A stretch of DNA of 64,000 bases from Flavobacterium hungaricum (lineage in GTDB: Bacteria > Bacteroidota > Bacteroidia > Flavobacteriales > Flavobacteriaceae): the NCBI RefSeq assembly GCF_015182285.1, contig NZ_PRDM01000005.1, positions 186,001 to 250,000 on the forward strand, given 5' to 3'. Below, piece by piece: positions 34,261 through 43,416 of this stretch (positions within the stretch are counted from its first letter, which is position 1; the number at the start of each line of letters is the position of its first letter). Position numbers and translations under genes: made by a program. Below the pieces are notes generated by a model. It was not told the origin of the DNA. It did not search any database and saw only the letters and a program-made list of their open reading frames with translations.

Positions 34261-35604
34261 TTAAACTACACCTTGTGCAAGCATAGCATCGGCAACTTTT
34301 ACAAATCCGGCAATGTTTGCTCCTTTTACGTAGTTAACATAACCATCTTCTTCTGCACCGTATTTTTTACATTGATTGTGAATTCCAACCATAATGTCTT
34401 TTAATCTTAAATCTACTTCTTCACTTGTCCAGTTTAGACGAATAGAGTTTTGCGTCATTTCTAATCCAGATGCCGCTACACCACCAGCATTTGCCGCTTT
34501 TCCTGGTGCAAACAATACTTTATTATCTAAGAAAAGCTTAATAGCTTCTAATGTAGAAGGCATATTTGCAGCTTCAGTAACACAAAGAACACCATTATCA
34601 ATTAATTTTTGAGCATCTTCTCCGTTCAACTCGTTTTGAGTCGCACAAGGAATCGCAATATCAACTTTTACTTCCCAAGGGCTTTTTCCTTTATGGAAGA
34701 CCGCATTTGGATATTTCTCTAAATATCTTTCTGCTCTATTGTCTCCAGTAGCTCTCATTTCGACCATGTGTTCGATTTTCTCTCCAGAGATTCCTTCTTC
34801 ATCATAAATATAACCGTCAGGTCCAGAAATAGTAACTACTTTACCCCCAAGTTCATTTACTTTTAGCGCTACACCCCAAGCCACGTTTCCGAATCCAGAG
34901 ATCGCAACTACTTTTCCTTTAATTTCATGACCAATTGTACGCAGCATCTGATCTGTAAAATATACCACACCGTAGCCAGTAGCTTCCGGCCTGATTAATG
35001 AACCTCCATAAGCCAGACCTTTTCCAGTCAAAACTCCTGTAAATTCATTTCTGATTCTTTTATATTGTCCGAATAAATATCCGATTTCTCTAGCTCCAAC
35101 ACCAATATCTCCAGCAGGTACATCTAAGTCTGGACCAATATGACGGCATAATTCTGTCATAAAAGATTGGCAGAAACGCATAATTTCACCATCTGATTTT
35201 CCTTCTGGATCAAAATCAGAACCTCCTTTACCACCACCCATTGGAAGTGTTGTCAAACTGTTTTTGAAAACCTGCTCAAAAGCAAGAAATTTTAAAACAG
35301 ATAAATTAACGGTGTGGTGAAATCTGATTCCTCCTTTATAAGGTCCAATTGCAGAGTTCATCTGAATTCTAAAACCTCTGTTTACGATAATTTCTCCTTT
35401 ATCGTCTACCCACGGAACTCTAAATATAATTGATCTTTCAGGTTCTGCGATTCTTAGAAGTATGTTTTTACCATCGTATTTTTTACGCTCAGATATAAAC
35501 GGAATTACAGTTTCTGCAAATTCTCTAACAGCCTGAAGAAATTCTGGTTCGTTTGGATTTTTCGACTCAACTAGAGCCATAAATTCATTTATTTTTTGTT
35601 CCAT
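34261..35604 (-). CDS. gdhA: NADP-type glutamate dehydrogenase
   Basis: A 447-residue hexameric-type glutamate dehydrogenase that makes glutamate from 2-oxoglutarate and ammonium. The signature loop with catalytic lysine is TLPMGGGKGGSDFDPEGKSD. Also seen are RGFRIQMNSAIGPYKGGIRF in the substrate domain, DVPAGDIGVGAREIGYL and the dinucleotide-binding SGFGNVAWGVALK. Length and motifs match the NADP-specific small-subunit class. A TAAATTTG -7 element precedes the start. It stands as its own unit between porZ and a divergent gene. Confidence 0.93.
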   Translation of the reverse strand: MEQKINEFMALVESKNPNEPEFLQAVREFAETVIPFISERKKYDGKNILLRIAEPERSIIFRVPWVDDKGEIIVNRGFRIQMNSAIGPYKGGIRFHHTVNLSVLKFLAFEQVFKNSLTTLPMGGGKGGSDFDPEGKSDGEIMRFCQSFMTELCRHIGPDLDVPAGDIGVGAREIGYLFGQYKRIRNEFTGVLTGKGLAYGGSLIRPEATGYGVVYFTDQMLRTIGHEIKGKVVAISGFGNVAWGVALKVNELGGKVVTISGPDGYIYDEEGISGEKIEHMVEMRATGDNRAERYLEKYPNAVFHKGKSPWEVKVDIAIPCATQNELNGEDAQKLIDNGVLCVTEAANMPSTLEAIKLFLDNKVLFAPGKAANAGGVAASGLEMTQNSIRLNWTSEEVDLRLKDIMVGIHNQCKKYGAEEDGYVNYVKGANIAGFVKVADAMLAQGVV

Positions 35605-35623
35605 TTTGAAATAAATTAATCGA

Positions 35624-35631
35624 CAAATTTA
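35624..35631 (-). promoter_or_regulatory. Putative -7 element (TAAATTTG) of gdhA
   Basis: Perfect TAnnTTTG on the minus strand 20 bp upstream of the ATG. The nearest TTG is at a short 14-bp spacing. Confidence 0.45.
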
Positions 35632-35874
35632 ATTTGATTCTCATTCAATTAAATAGGAAAACCGTATTTAAGAAAACGTTTTCGTTTTAACGCACAAAGA
35701 TAGATTAAAATACAATTGATTGTTATATTTTTTCGCTTTTCGCACTGAATTGTGTATTTTTCAAACAATAGAAAAAAATTGTATTTTACCTGTAGGTGTT
35801 TACACGCAAACACCATTGTTAAAGTTAGTAAATTAAGTATTTTGTTACTTATTATTTAATAGATTAATTTAATA

Positions 35875-35905
35875 TTTTGATTAGAATATGTTTTTTATAT
35901 ATTTG
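35875..35905 (+). promoter_or_regulatory. Bacteroidota promoter of the THC0290_0291-like gene
   Basis: -33 TTTTG (35875-35879), 18-bp spacer, -7 TATATTTG (35898-35905). The predicted transcription start near 35911 lies downstream of the first in-frame ATG at 35888, so translation must start at 35930. Confidence 0.75.
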
Positions 35906-35929
35906 CCAAGATTTGTAAGCCCCCAAAAC

Positions 35930-36724
35930 ATGCCTAAGCACCTATTTATCACATTATTTGCCTTATTTGGTATATCAACCGCGGCAACTGCTCAATTAAA
36001 CCTAGCTCAAGAGATAGGAATCTTCGCAGGACCTGTTACTCTTCAATCTGATTTTGGAGAGAGAAACAACTTCGATACAAACGTTGGAAACACTGGTTTC
36101 GGCATCGGAATCATGCACTTTATCAACTTTTCTGCTGCCAACAACCGCGAAAGTTTTTTTACAGAGCATTTTAAAGTTAGAACTGATCTTTCTTTCAGTA
36201 AAACAACTTTAAAACATTTTGGACATTGGGTTGAACATAAACCAAATGGTGTTTTTGCTCAACAGTTAAAAAACATGTATGCAAGTTCTAGTATATTAGG
36301 TCTTGGAACCCAGTTAGAATTTTCTCCTTTTATGAAAATTCACGACTTCGAAAATACAATTGGTGCTCTAAGCCCATACGGAAGTATTGGTTTTCAAGTA
36401 AGTTATTATTCAACTAAAATAGGTTCTAATTTAGGAGACATCAGACTGCCTGCTGTTACTCCTGGAAAATATTTAACTCCATCTGACGGACGCGCACACG
36501 GATTTTCTTCAGAAAACGGTGTTGCTTTATCAGCAACTGCTGCCCTTGGGGTTCATTATAAATTAAGCACAATGAGTGATTTAATGTTCGAAACCCGTTT
36601 TCAGATGTACAACTCAGACTGGATTGATGGATTAAATCCTAATAAAGATATCTATACAGAAAACAAATCTAACGACTGGCAGGTTTGGTTTAACTTTGGA
36701 TACATTTACTATTTAGAATTCTAG
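35930..36724 (+). CDS. THC0290_0291-like secreted protein, probable outer membrane barrel (264 aa)
   Basis: Signal peptide MPKHLFITLFALFGISTAAT followed by AQ, then a strand-rich body with alternating hydrophobic pattern and an aromatic C-terminus (WFNFGYIYYLEF) typical of a beta-barrel. I believe it belongs to the flavobacterial family called THC0290_0291, whose function is not established. The start at 35930 rather than 35888 is fixed by the promoter whose -7 box lies between them and by the signal peptide beginning exactly there. Monocistronic; a hairpin lies downstream. Confidence 0.75.
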   Translation: MPKHLFITLFALFGISTAATAQLNLAQEIGIFAGPVTLQSDFGERNNFDTNVGNTGFGIGIMHFINFSAANNRESFFTEHFKVRTDLSFSKTTLKHFGHWVEHKPNGVFAQQLKNMYASSSILGLGTQLEFSPFMKIHDFENTIGALSPYGSIGFQVSYYSTKIGSNLGDIRLPAVTPGKYLTPSDGRAHGFSSENGVALSATAALGVHYKLSTMSDLMFETRFQMYNSDWIDGLNPNKDIYTENKSNDWQVWFNFGYIYYLEF

Positions 36725-36742
36725 ATTTACAAAAACGATATA

Positions 36743-36788
36743 AAAAATCCCAAATTCCAAAATTATTATTGGAATTTGGGATTTTTAT
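36743..36788. terminator. Palindrome/terminator between convergent genes
   Basis: Arms AAAAATCCCAAATTCCAA and TTGGAATTTGGGATTTTT. It is shared by the plus-strand barrel gene and the minus-strand metB-like gene, and belongs to the AAATTCCAA repeat family. Confidence 0.75.
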
Positions 36789-36805
36789 TTTTTGGGATTT
36801 CTTTA

Positions 36806-37948
36806 TTAAGACAATGCCTGTTCTAAATCGGCAATTAAATCGTCTGCATCTTCAATACCAACACTTAATCGAACCAAATCATCAGTAATACCAACTTCTG
36901 CTCTTTTATCTGCAGGAATTGAAGCATGTGTCATTAAGGCCGGATGATTGGCTAATGACTCAACACCTCCCAGAGATTCTGCCAAAGTAAATACTTTTAG
37001 TTTTTCTAAAAACGCAATCGAATCTTCTTTTTTACCCGATTTAAAATCAAAAGACACCATACCGCCAAACGCTTTCATTTGTTTTTTAGCAATTTCATGA
37101 AACGGATGATTCTTTAAACCTGGATAATAAATTGTTTTTATCTTTGGGTGATTATTTAGGTATTCCACCACTTTCTCTCCGTTTTCACAGTGTCTCTGCA
37201 CTCTCAAAGCCAACGTTTTAATTCCTCTTAAAACCAAAAAACTATCCATTGGTCCAAGCGTAGCTCCAGTTGCAAATTGTTGGAAATGCAATTGCTCGCC
37301 AAGCGCCGCGTCTTTTACGATTAAAGCACCGGCAATAACATCAGAATGCCCTCCTAAATATTTAGTAGCAGAATGCATTACAATATCAGCCCCTAGATCC
37401 AAAGGTTTTTGCAAATAAGGTGTTGCAAAAGTATTGTCTACCGCTAAAAGAATATTTTTAGCTTTAGTGATTTTTGCAATTTCGGCAATATCAGCCAATT
37501 TCATCAATGGGTTTGTTGGTGTTTCTACCCAGATTAATTTGGTATTTTCATTAATTAAAGCATTCAATTTTTCGATATTCGTCATATCTACAAAATGGAA
37601 TTTAATCCCTGAATCTTTATAAATACGAGAAAACATTCTGTAAGTTCCGCCATACAAATCATCCATTGCAATGATTTCGTCTCCTGCTTTAAACGATCTT
37701 AAAACGCAGTCTGTAGCTGCAAGACCAGAAGAAAATGCCAGACCTCTAGTTCCGTTTTCGATACTTGCCAAAGCATCTTCTAAGGCAGTACGCGTCGGGT
37801 TTGAAGCCCTGCTGTATTCGTAATCTGCCAAAGGTTTTCCCGGACTTGTCTGCACAAAAGTTGATGTTTGATAAACCGGAGGCATAACCGCACCAGTTGA
37901 TGGATCATGATGTTGTCCTCCGTGTATAACTTTAGTATTAAATTTCAT
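36806..37948 (-). CDS. metB: Trans-sulfuration PLP enzyme, probably cystathionine gamma-synthase
   Basis: A 380-residue Cys/Met metabolism PLP-dependent enzyme. Signature pieces: PPVYQTSTF, YEYSRASNPTRTALE, SSGLAATDCVL, VETPTNPLM, LAVDNTFATPYLQ and the Schiff-base lysine in HSATKYLGGHSDVI. C-terminal GGVESLANHPALMTH is typical of the family. Cystathionine gamma-synthase and gamma-lyase are too similar to separate confidently from sequence; the length and motifs fit either. It acts in cysteine-methionine interconversion. The gene is single, facing the barrel gene. Confidence 0.88.
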   Translation of the reverse strand: MKFNTKVIHGGQHHDPSTGAVMPPVYQTSTFVQTSPGKPLADYEYSRASNPTRTALEDALASIENGTRGLAFSSGLAATDCVLRSFKAGDEIIAMDDLYGGTYRMFSRIYKDSGIKFHFVDMTNIEKLNALINENTKLIWVETPTNPLMKLADIAEIAKITKAKNILLAVDNTFATPYLQKPLDLGADIVMHSATKYLGGHSDVIAGALIVKDAALGEQLHFQQFATGATLGPMDSFLVLRGIKTLALRVQRHCENGEKVVEYLNNHPKIKTIYYPGLKNHPFHEIAKKQMKAFGGMVSFDFKSGKKEDSIAFLEKLKVFTLAESLGGVESLANHPALMTHASIPADKRAEVGITDDLVRLSVGIEDADDLIADLEQALS

Positions 37949-37979
37949 ATTATTAAAATTTGTTTTTAAATTTTTGTTT

Positions 37980-37993
37980 CAACAAATTTGTTG
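37980..37993. promoter_or_regulatory. Palindrome upstream of metB, possible operator
   Basis: A perfect 14-bp palindrome CAACAAATTTGTTG about 32 bp upstream of the metB start. Position fits a regulator-binding site, but AT-rich palindromes are frequent here. Confidence 0.25.
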
Positions 37994-38116
37994 ATATTCG
38001 CATTTTTTTTGATTTATGTTTTTAAAATCGTAATTTTAGAATACAAACTTACCGTTTTAATTTATTTTATTTAAGCTCCTCTTCTCTATCTTTTAATATA
38101 ATTAACATTTCTTGAC

Positions 38117-38860
38117 ATGAAGCAATATCCTTTTTTAATCTTTTTGTTATTGACTATTATTAGCTGCAGTAAAGAGCTTTCATTTGAAAACGAATCATTT
38201 GAACAAAATTCTACGGTTCCATGCGAAAAAGACTGCCCCTCAATTACGATGGATATTCCGATTGCGAAAAACAAGAAAATTGTTTCTGACAGCATCAACA
38301 AAAAAATCTTTTCTGTTATACGAGAAATTGTTTTTTTTGAAGAAGATTCTGCAAAAACAACCGACTACAATTCCCTTGCAGCTGCTTTTATAAAATCTTA
38401 TGAAGAACTGCACAAAAAGTTTCCAGTAGAGACTTTTGGATGGGAGGCCAAAATTAAAGGAAATGTAGAATTTGAGTCGAATCAGATTTTAAACATCAGG
38501 TTGGATCATTATACTTTTACAGGCGGCGCACACGGTTATCAAGGTTATCGTTCTCTATTATTCAATCCTAAAACCGGAAAGACTATTTCTAACGATCAAT
38601 TATTTAAAAACAAAGAAGATTTTAAGGCTTTCGCCGAAAAACAATTCAGAGCTAAATATCATATTCCCGAAAAATCTAATATCAATGCCACAGGTTTAAT
38701 GTTTGAAAATGATAAATTTCAACTGCCTCAAAATATATTTTATACTTCAGAAGGTTTACTTTTATATTATAATTCATATGAAGCTGCCTCATACGCAGAC
38801 GGTCCAAAAGAGATTTTATTTCCTTATGATGAAGTGAGTAAGTTTTTAAAGTTTAGATAA
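38117..38860 (+). CDS. Lipoprotein with DUF4163/DUF3298-like domains (247 aa)
   Basis: Begins with a lipoprotein signal peptide (MKQYPFLIFLLLTIISCSK; cysteine 17 is the lipidation site). An N-terminal DUF4163 (PdaC/RsiV-like) part includes IPIAKNKKIVSDSINKKI, and the DUF3298 part has the diagnostic TGGAHGYQGYRSLLFNPKTGK and ends YADGPKEILFPYDEVSKFL. Related domains occur in the RsiV anti-sigma factor and PdaC deacetylase, but no enzymatic residues are visible. It probably binds a periplasmic ligand such as lysozyme or peptidoglycan fragments. The gene is transcribed alone. Confidence 0.85.
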   Translation: MKQYPFLIFLLLTIISCSKELSFENESFEQNSTVPCEKDCPSITMDIPIAKNKKIVSDSINKKIFSVIREIVFFEEDSAKTTDYNSLAAAFIKSYEELHKKFPVETFGWEAKIKGNVEFESNQILNIRLDHYTFTGGAHGYQGYRSLLFNPKTGKTISNDQLFKNKEDFKAFAEKQFRAKYHIPEKSNINATGLMFENDKFQLPQNIFYTSEGLLLYYNSYEAASYADGPKEILFPYDEVSKFLKFR

Positions 38861-39075
38861 TACTACACAAAATTAAATTTTACATCGAAGAAATGAGTCA
38901 TATGCAATTTGAAGAAAATGACAGCTTAAAGAAAATTGAAAACGTATTTATTGAAAATTACGCTTAAATATTCCATTTGTACTTGGGCAAAAAATCTCAT
39001 CATTTAAATTAGACACACTGCAGTGCAGCTCCACAAAAAACCTTTGAACTTTTGTCACTTAGAACCCCTGAACCT

Positions 39076-40221
39076 TTATTGCACATCATACTTCATCTTT
39101 CTCAAAATTCGAAGCGATTCTTTAAAAGAAGAATAAACCGGTTTAAAAGGCTTTAAAAGTAACTTTGCATCAATTAGTTTTTGTCTTGCATCTTCAAAAC
39201 CATTCAGATAGCAAATCATAAAAGTAGAAGGCAGGTTTTCCAAGTCTTTCATTTCGCGGTCAGACAATGCTATTTCTTTTTGAAGTTTTGCCAACAAGGC
39301 CATATTTGAGTTGTAAATATGAAACAACATTTTACGGTTGAATTCTGGCGGTTGAAAAAGTATCTGCCGGTCTATTTTGTAATAACCATTATCAAAAAAA
39401 TGAATCGTTTGTTCTTCCAGCGGATAATAACTTGTTTTGTCATTTAATCCCAGCGGCACATATTCTGTAATCGTAAAACTATCATCATCATAAACAATAG
39501 TAACCACGTCTTGTGCCGAATAAAAAAGTTTAATCTGTTCGTTGATCAATTCAATATCAACCCGGGAAAGATACGTTATATCCCGCATTTTTTTTGGGAC
39601 TCCAGCCCAGCAAATGACAAATAATTCTTTGAAAACACGATATTTTGGCGACATATCTTTATGTCTGAAATTCATAAAATCGATTACGCCATCTAAAGTG
39701 TATTGAATGCTGTTTCGAGAGCTGTTTTCGATCCCGATTACAGTTTCTGTGTTTTGGTAATTTTTCTCTACTTCTTCATGTTCTTCTACTGGAATAGAAT
39801 TGCTGCCGCGCCTTATAAAAATGCTGTTGGCGAGAATGGTATGAATTCCTTTTTTAAAATAAGAAATTTTACTTTTGGGCTTAATGGTAACCAAACCAAT
39901 CACTTTGTCTTTTGGAAGATTGGGAAAAGGAACATTTTCGTATTGAATTTTTGGAGGATTTTCCAAAAAAGCATTGACAAGATTCTGAATTCTGCTGTCG
40001 TCGAAAAAATCATCTCCGACAATTTCATTATCCTGGTCTTCTACTCCAACCACAATATAAGAATTATTGTTTGGGTTCGAATTCGACAAAGCGCAGATAT
40101 GTTTCAGGAATTTGCCTTTCCCTTCTCGGGAATGCAGGTTCAACTGCCTTTTTTTATCATAAAAACTGCTTTCGTCATTATGAGCGAGCAGGTTTTTTAT
40201 TAAAAGGCGTTTATTGATCAT
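39076..40221 (-). CDS. AlbA/Schlafen-like ATP-binding domain protein (381 aa)
   Basis: The first ~150 residues resemble the AlbA_2 (Schlafen-type) domain: KGKFLKHICALSNSNPN, then NSYIVVGVEDQDNEIVGDDF and NSIFIRRGSNSIPV. These proteins bind nucleic acid or nucleotides; function varies from regulation to defence. The rest of the protein (150-381) is conserved-looking but not recognised, with an Asp/Tyr-rich stretch (VVTIVYDDDSFTITEYVPLG). No signal peptide. It is isolated, followed and preceded by repeat-like intergenic DNA. Its biological role is unclear. Confidence 0.7.
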   Translation of the reverse strand: MINKRLLIKNLLAHNDESSFYDKKRQLNLHSREGKGKFLKHICALSNSNPNNNSYIVVGVEDQDNEIVGDDFFDDSRIQNLVNAFLENPPKIQYENVPFPNLPKDKVIGLVTIKPKSKISYFKKGIHTILANSIFIRRGSNSIPVEEHEEVEKNYQNTETVIGIENSSRNSIQYTLDGVIDFMNFRHKDMSPKYRVFKELFVICWAGVPKKMRDITYLSRVDIELINEQIKLFYSAQDVVTIVYDDDSFTITEYVPLGLNDKTSYYPLEEQTIHFFDNGYYKIDRQILFQPPEFNRKMLFHIYNSNMALLAKLQKEIALSDREMKDLENLPSTFMICYLNGFEDARQKLIDAKLLLKPFKPVYSSFKESLRILRKMKYDVQ

Positions 40222-40225
40222 TTGA

Positions 40226-40303
40226 TTAGACTTCTTAGATTTTGGTTTTTTAGACTTCTTAAATTTTAGACTTCCTAAATATAATAAATCTAAGAAGTCT
40301 AAA
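40226..40303. repeat. Inverted repeat of TTAGACTTCTTAGATT type
   Basis: Arms TTAGACTTCTTAGATTT and AAATCTAAGAAGTCTAAA around tandem TTTTTAGACTTC elements. Intergenic, no gene. Confidence 0.6.
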
Positions 40304-40314
40304 ATTCTAAAGAT

Positions 40315-41070
40315 CTATAATGTCTTCTTAACAATCGTAGAAGAAGCTTGCGCTGTACTCATGACAACCAAATCGGTAATATTAACATGATACGGTCTTG
40401 AAACCACAAAATGTATAATATCTGCAATATCTTCTGCCAGCAGCGGCTCAAATCCTTTGTAGACATTTGCTGCTCTGTCGGCGTCGCCTTTAAAACGAAC
40501 TTCACTAAATTCTGTCGCTACCATCCCAGGATGAATACCGCCGACTCTAATTCCGTAAGGATTCAGATCGATTCGCATTCCTGCCGTAATAGCATCAACC
40601 GCATGTTTAGAACCGCAATACACATTTCCGTTAGGATAAACTTCTTTAGCAGCCGTTGAACCAATATTTATTATATGCCCAGATTGTCTCTCAACCATCT
40701 GCGGAATAATTGCTTTTGAAACGTACAAAAGCCCTTTTACATTGATATCAATCATGGCATCCCAATCGTCTAAATCTCCTGTCTGAATCGGATCTAAACC
40801 ATGTGCGTTTCCTGCATTGTTGATTAATACATCTATAACGGAAAAATCGTTTGGTAAAGTACTTATTTTTTCCAGAACATCAACTTTATCACGAACATCA
40901 AATTGTAAAGAATGTACTTCTGTAAAAACAGCAAGTTCTTTTTCAAGTTCCTCCAAACGGTCTTTACGTCTGCCGCAAAGCACTACTTTATAATTGTTTT
41001 TTGCTAATATCTGAGCCGTCGCTTTCCCGATTCCACTGGTTGCTCCAGTAATTAAAGCTGTTTTTTTCAT
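40315..41070 (-). CDS. SDR family NAD(P)-dependent oxidoreductase (251 aa)
   Basis: Classical short-chain dehydrogenase. The cofactor site is TGATSGIGKATA at residues 7-18, LCGRRKDRLEEL suggests NADP preference (R-R-x-D/R), NNAGNA at ~84-89 stabilises the cofactor, and the catalytic Ser, Tyr and Lys are in INIGSTAAKE and YCGSKHAVDA. The overall pattern resembles YdfG, a 3-hydroxy acid or serine dehydrogenase. The C-terminal DIIHFVVSRPYHVNITDLVVM block supports this. Substrate unknown. Repeat sequences lie on both sides. Confidence 0.88.
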   Translation of the reverse strand: MKKTALITGATSGIGKATAQILAKNNYKVVLCGRRKDRLEELEKELAVFTEVHSLQFDVRDKVDVLEKISTLPNDFSVIDVLINNAGNAHGLDPIQTGDLDDWDAMIDINVKGLLYVSKAIIPQMVERQSGHIINIGSTAAKEVYPNGNVYCGSKHAVDAITAGMRIDLNPYGIRVGGIHPGMVATEFSEVRFKGDADRAANVYKGFEPLLAEDIADIIHFVVSRPYHVNITDLVVMSTAQASSTIVKKTL

Positions 41071-41090
41071 TACTATTATTTTATTTTATG

Positions 41091-41155
41091 CCACAGATTA
41101 AAGGATTCACACAGATTAGAAAAATCCTTTTTTAATCTTTTTAATCTGTGGCAAC
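41091..41155. repeat. Palindromic repeat (GCCACAGATTAAA type)
   Basis: Arms GCCACAGATTAAAGGATT and AATCTTTTTAATCTGTGGC. Related fragments (CCATTTAATCTGTGGC) recur near 54140. Confidence 0.7.
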
Positions 41156-41230
41156 TATTTTTTTTAGCTTAAAGCAAATTATAATCCAGCTAAACTAATC
41201 ACTAAAAAACTGATCACTGAACACTAAAAT

Positions 41231-42106
41231 TTAAGGCACATCATGCCCCATACTTTCTGTCCAGATCGCAAACCAGTCTTCGTTATCCATATCCAATTCA
41301 ACTGCTTTAATCAAAGATTGAATTCTGGCAATATTTACCGTACCGGCAATCGGAATTATTTTTGCAGGATGCTTTAAAATCCAAGCCAATAATAAGGTAT
41401 CTGATCCTAAATGGTATTTTTCTAGTAATTCAGAAAACAATTTTTTCAAACGACGGGTTTGTTTAGTATCTTCTCTAAAAACAGTTCCAAGCGGATTCCA
41501 AGATAATGGGCGAATTCCGTGAGTCTGCATATAATCTAAACTTCCATCAGTCATTGCTTCGTAATGTGTAGCCGAAAATTGCACCTGATTGTAACTCACT
41601 TCGGTTCTGCTGCGAATTAAATCTGTTTGTGATCTAGTAAAATTCGAAAGACCAAAATCTATAATTTTTCCTTCTCCTTTCAGTTTCTCAACCGCTTCGG
41701 CGATTTCGTCTGCTTGCATCAGCGGACTTGGTCTGTGTAATAGAAAAACATCTACATAATCTGTTTTTAAATTCTTTAAAGATCCTTCTACAGATTTTAT
41801 GATATAATCCTTAGAATAATCATAATGTTTGATTTTGTTTTCAGGGCGTTTTTCAGCAATCATCTGAATGCCGCACTTGGTAATTAATTGTAATTTTTCG
41901 CGAGAAATTTTACTTGCTTGGAAAGCTTTTCCAAAATCGGCTTCGGTGGTATAAGATCCGTAAATGTCGGCGTGATCAAAAGTCGTAATTTTGTTTTCGA
42001 TACTCACTTGTATCATGTTTTCCATTTCTTTGGTTGTAAGGTTTTTATCCCAAACTCCCCAATTCATAGTGCCTGAAATTATAGGCGATAAGACAGTTTT
42101 ACTCAT
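41231..42106 (-). CDS. Aldo/keto reductase (291 aa)
   Basis: A TIM-barrel NADPH oxidoreductase of the AKR family, resembling E. coli YdhF. The catalytic tetrad can be read as Asp-Tyr in FDHADIYG, Lys in LITKCGI and His in VFLLHRPSP. The C-terminal NADP-binding piece is IIPIAGTVNIARI. Length is typical. It starts with MSKTVLSPIISGTMNWG. Substrates of such proteins are broad; none can be assigned. The gene faces away from the MoxR operon. Confidence 0.88.
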   Translation of the reverse strand: MSKTVLSPIISGTMNWGVWDKNLTTKEMENMIQVSIENKITTFDHADIYGSYTTEADFGKAFQASKISREKLQLITKCGIQMIAEKRPENKIKHYDYSKDYIIKSVEGSLKNLKTDYVDVFLLHRPSPLMQADEIAEAVEKLKGEGKIIDFGLSNFTRSQTDLIRSRTEVSYNQVQFSATHYEAMTDGSLDYMQTHGIRPLSWNPLGTVFREDTKQTRRLKKLFSELLEKYHLGSDTLLLAWILKHPAKIIPIAGTVNIARIQSLIKAVELDMDNEDWFAIWTESMGHDVP

Positions 42107-42318
42107 AATCGTTATGCGTTATTTTTGGTAATAAATATGCTTTTCAAAAACATATTCATCAAAGTTCTTAAAAATATAAAAATAGATTCACAATTAGTCC
42201 TTAAAATTAGGTCATTGGTCGAAGTTTTAACCATTCTTTAACATCTTACTTCTCAAAAAATAGTCAATTTGCACTCTCAAAAATTAGGCGTACCAATCAC
42301 GGTTTTAAAAATATTTAT

Positions 42319-43323
42319 ATGGAAGAAAATACAACGACTTTAGACATTAGAGCGATAAATGAAAAAATTGAAAGAGAAAGTGCCTTTATAGACCTTCTTA
42401 CAATGGAAATGAACAAAGTTATTGTGGGACAGAAACACATGGTCGAGCGTCTATTAATCGGATTATTGGGACAAGGACATATCTTGCTGGAAGGAGTTCC
42501 AGGTCTGGCCAAAACTTTAGCCATTAACACATTGTCTCAAGCGGTTCAGGGTTCTTTCAGCCGTATCCAGTTTACGCCGGATTTATTACCAGCCGATGTT
42601 ATTGGAACCATGATTTACAATATTAAAGCAAATGAGTTCTCTATCAAAAAGGGACCTATTTTTGCCAATTTCGTCCTTGCCGATGAGATTAACCGTGCTC
42701 CAGCAAAAGTGCAGTCTGCATTACTTGAGGCCATGCAGGAAAAACAAGTTACAATTGGCGACACTACATTCAAACTAGACCGTCCGTTTTTAGTATTAGC
42801 AACGCAAAACCCGGTTGAACAAGAAGGAACTTACCAGTTACCTGAAGCACAAGTCGATCGTTTTATGTTAAAAACTGTGATCGATTATCCAAAAATCGAC
42901 GAAGAGCGTTTTGTAATTCGCCAGAACTTAAAAGGATCTTACGAAAAAGTAAACCCAGTCGTGTCTGTAGAGCAGATTTTACGTGCACAAGAAGCTGTTC
43001 GTGAAGTTTACATGGACGAAAAAATTGAAAAATACATCTTAGATATTATTTTCGCTACGCGTTACCCAGAGAAATACAAACTGGCCGACTTAAAACCGCT
43101 TATCAGTTTTGGAGCTTCTCCTCGTGGAAGTATCAATTTGGCTAATGCAGCAAAATGTTATGCCTTCATCAAACGCCGCGGTTATGTAATTCCAGAAGAC
43201 GTTCGTGCCGTTGTTCACGATGTTTTACGCCACAGAGTTGGAATCACCTACGAAGCAGAAGCAGAAAACATTACTTCTGTAGACATTATCAACAAAATTG
43301 TTAACGAGATTGAAGTACCTTAA
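42319..43323 (+). CDS. moxR: MoxR family AAA ATPase
   Basis: A 334-residue AAA+ ATPase of the MoxR family. Walker A is EGVPGLAKTLA, Walker B LADEINRAPAK, sensor-1 LATQNPVEQEGTYQLPEAQ and sensor-2 SFGASPRGSINL. MoxR proteins act as chaperones with von Willebrand A (VWA) proteins, which is exactly what follows here. First gene of the Bat operon, 93 bp ahead of the DUF58 gene. A related but mismatched -7 element (TCAATTTG) lies upstream, so the operon promoter is not fixed. Confidence 0.93.
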   Translation: MEENTTTLDIRAINEKIERESAFIDLLTMEMNKVIVGQKHMVERLLIGLLGQGHILLEGVPGLAKTLAINTLSQAVQGSFSRIQFTPDLLPADVIGTMIYNIKANEFSIKKGPIFANFVLADEINRAPAKVQSALLEAMQEKQVTIGDTTFKLDRPFLVLATQNPVEQEGTYQLPEAQVDRFMLKTVIDYPKIDEERFVIRQNLKGSYEKVNPVVSVEQILRAQEAVREVYMDEKIEKYILDIIFATRYPEKYKLADLKPLISFGASPRGSINLANAAKCYAFIKRRGYVIPEDVRAVVHDVLRHRVGITYEAEAENITSVDIINKIVNEIEVP

Positions 43324-43416
43324 AAAAATTTTAGATTTTAGATTGCAGCATTTAGATTTAAATCTGCAATCTAAAAATAATCTAAAATCTAATATCTAAA
43401 ATCTGCAATCCGAAAA

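Noticed and set aside
38892..38966. 24-codon frame after the DUF3298 lipoprotein
   Set aside because: MSHMQFEENDSLKK-type peptide looks coding-like but too short to support; perhaps a relic. Not listed as a gene.
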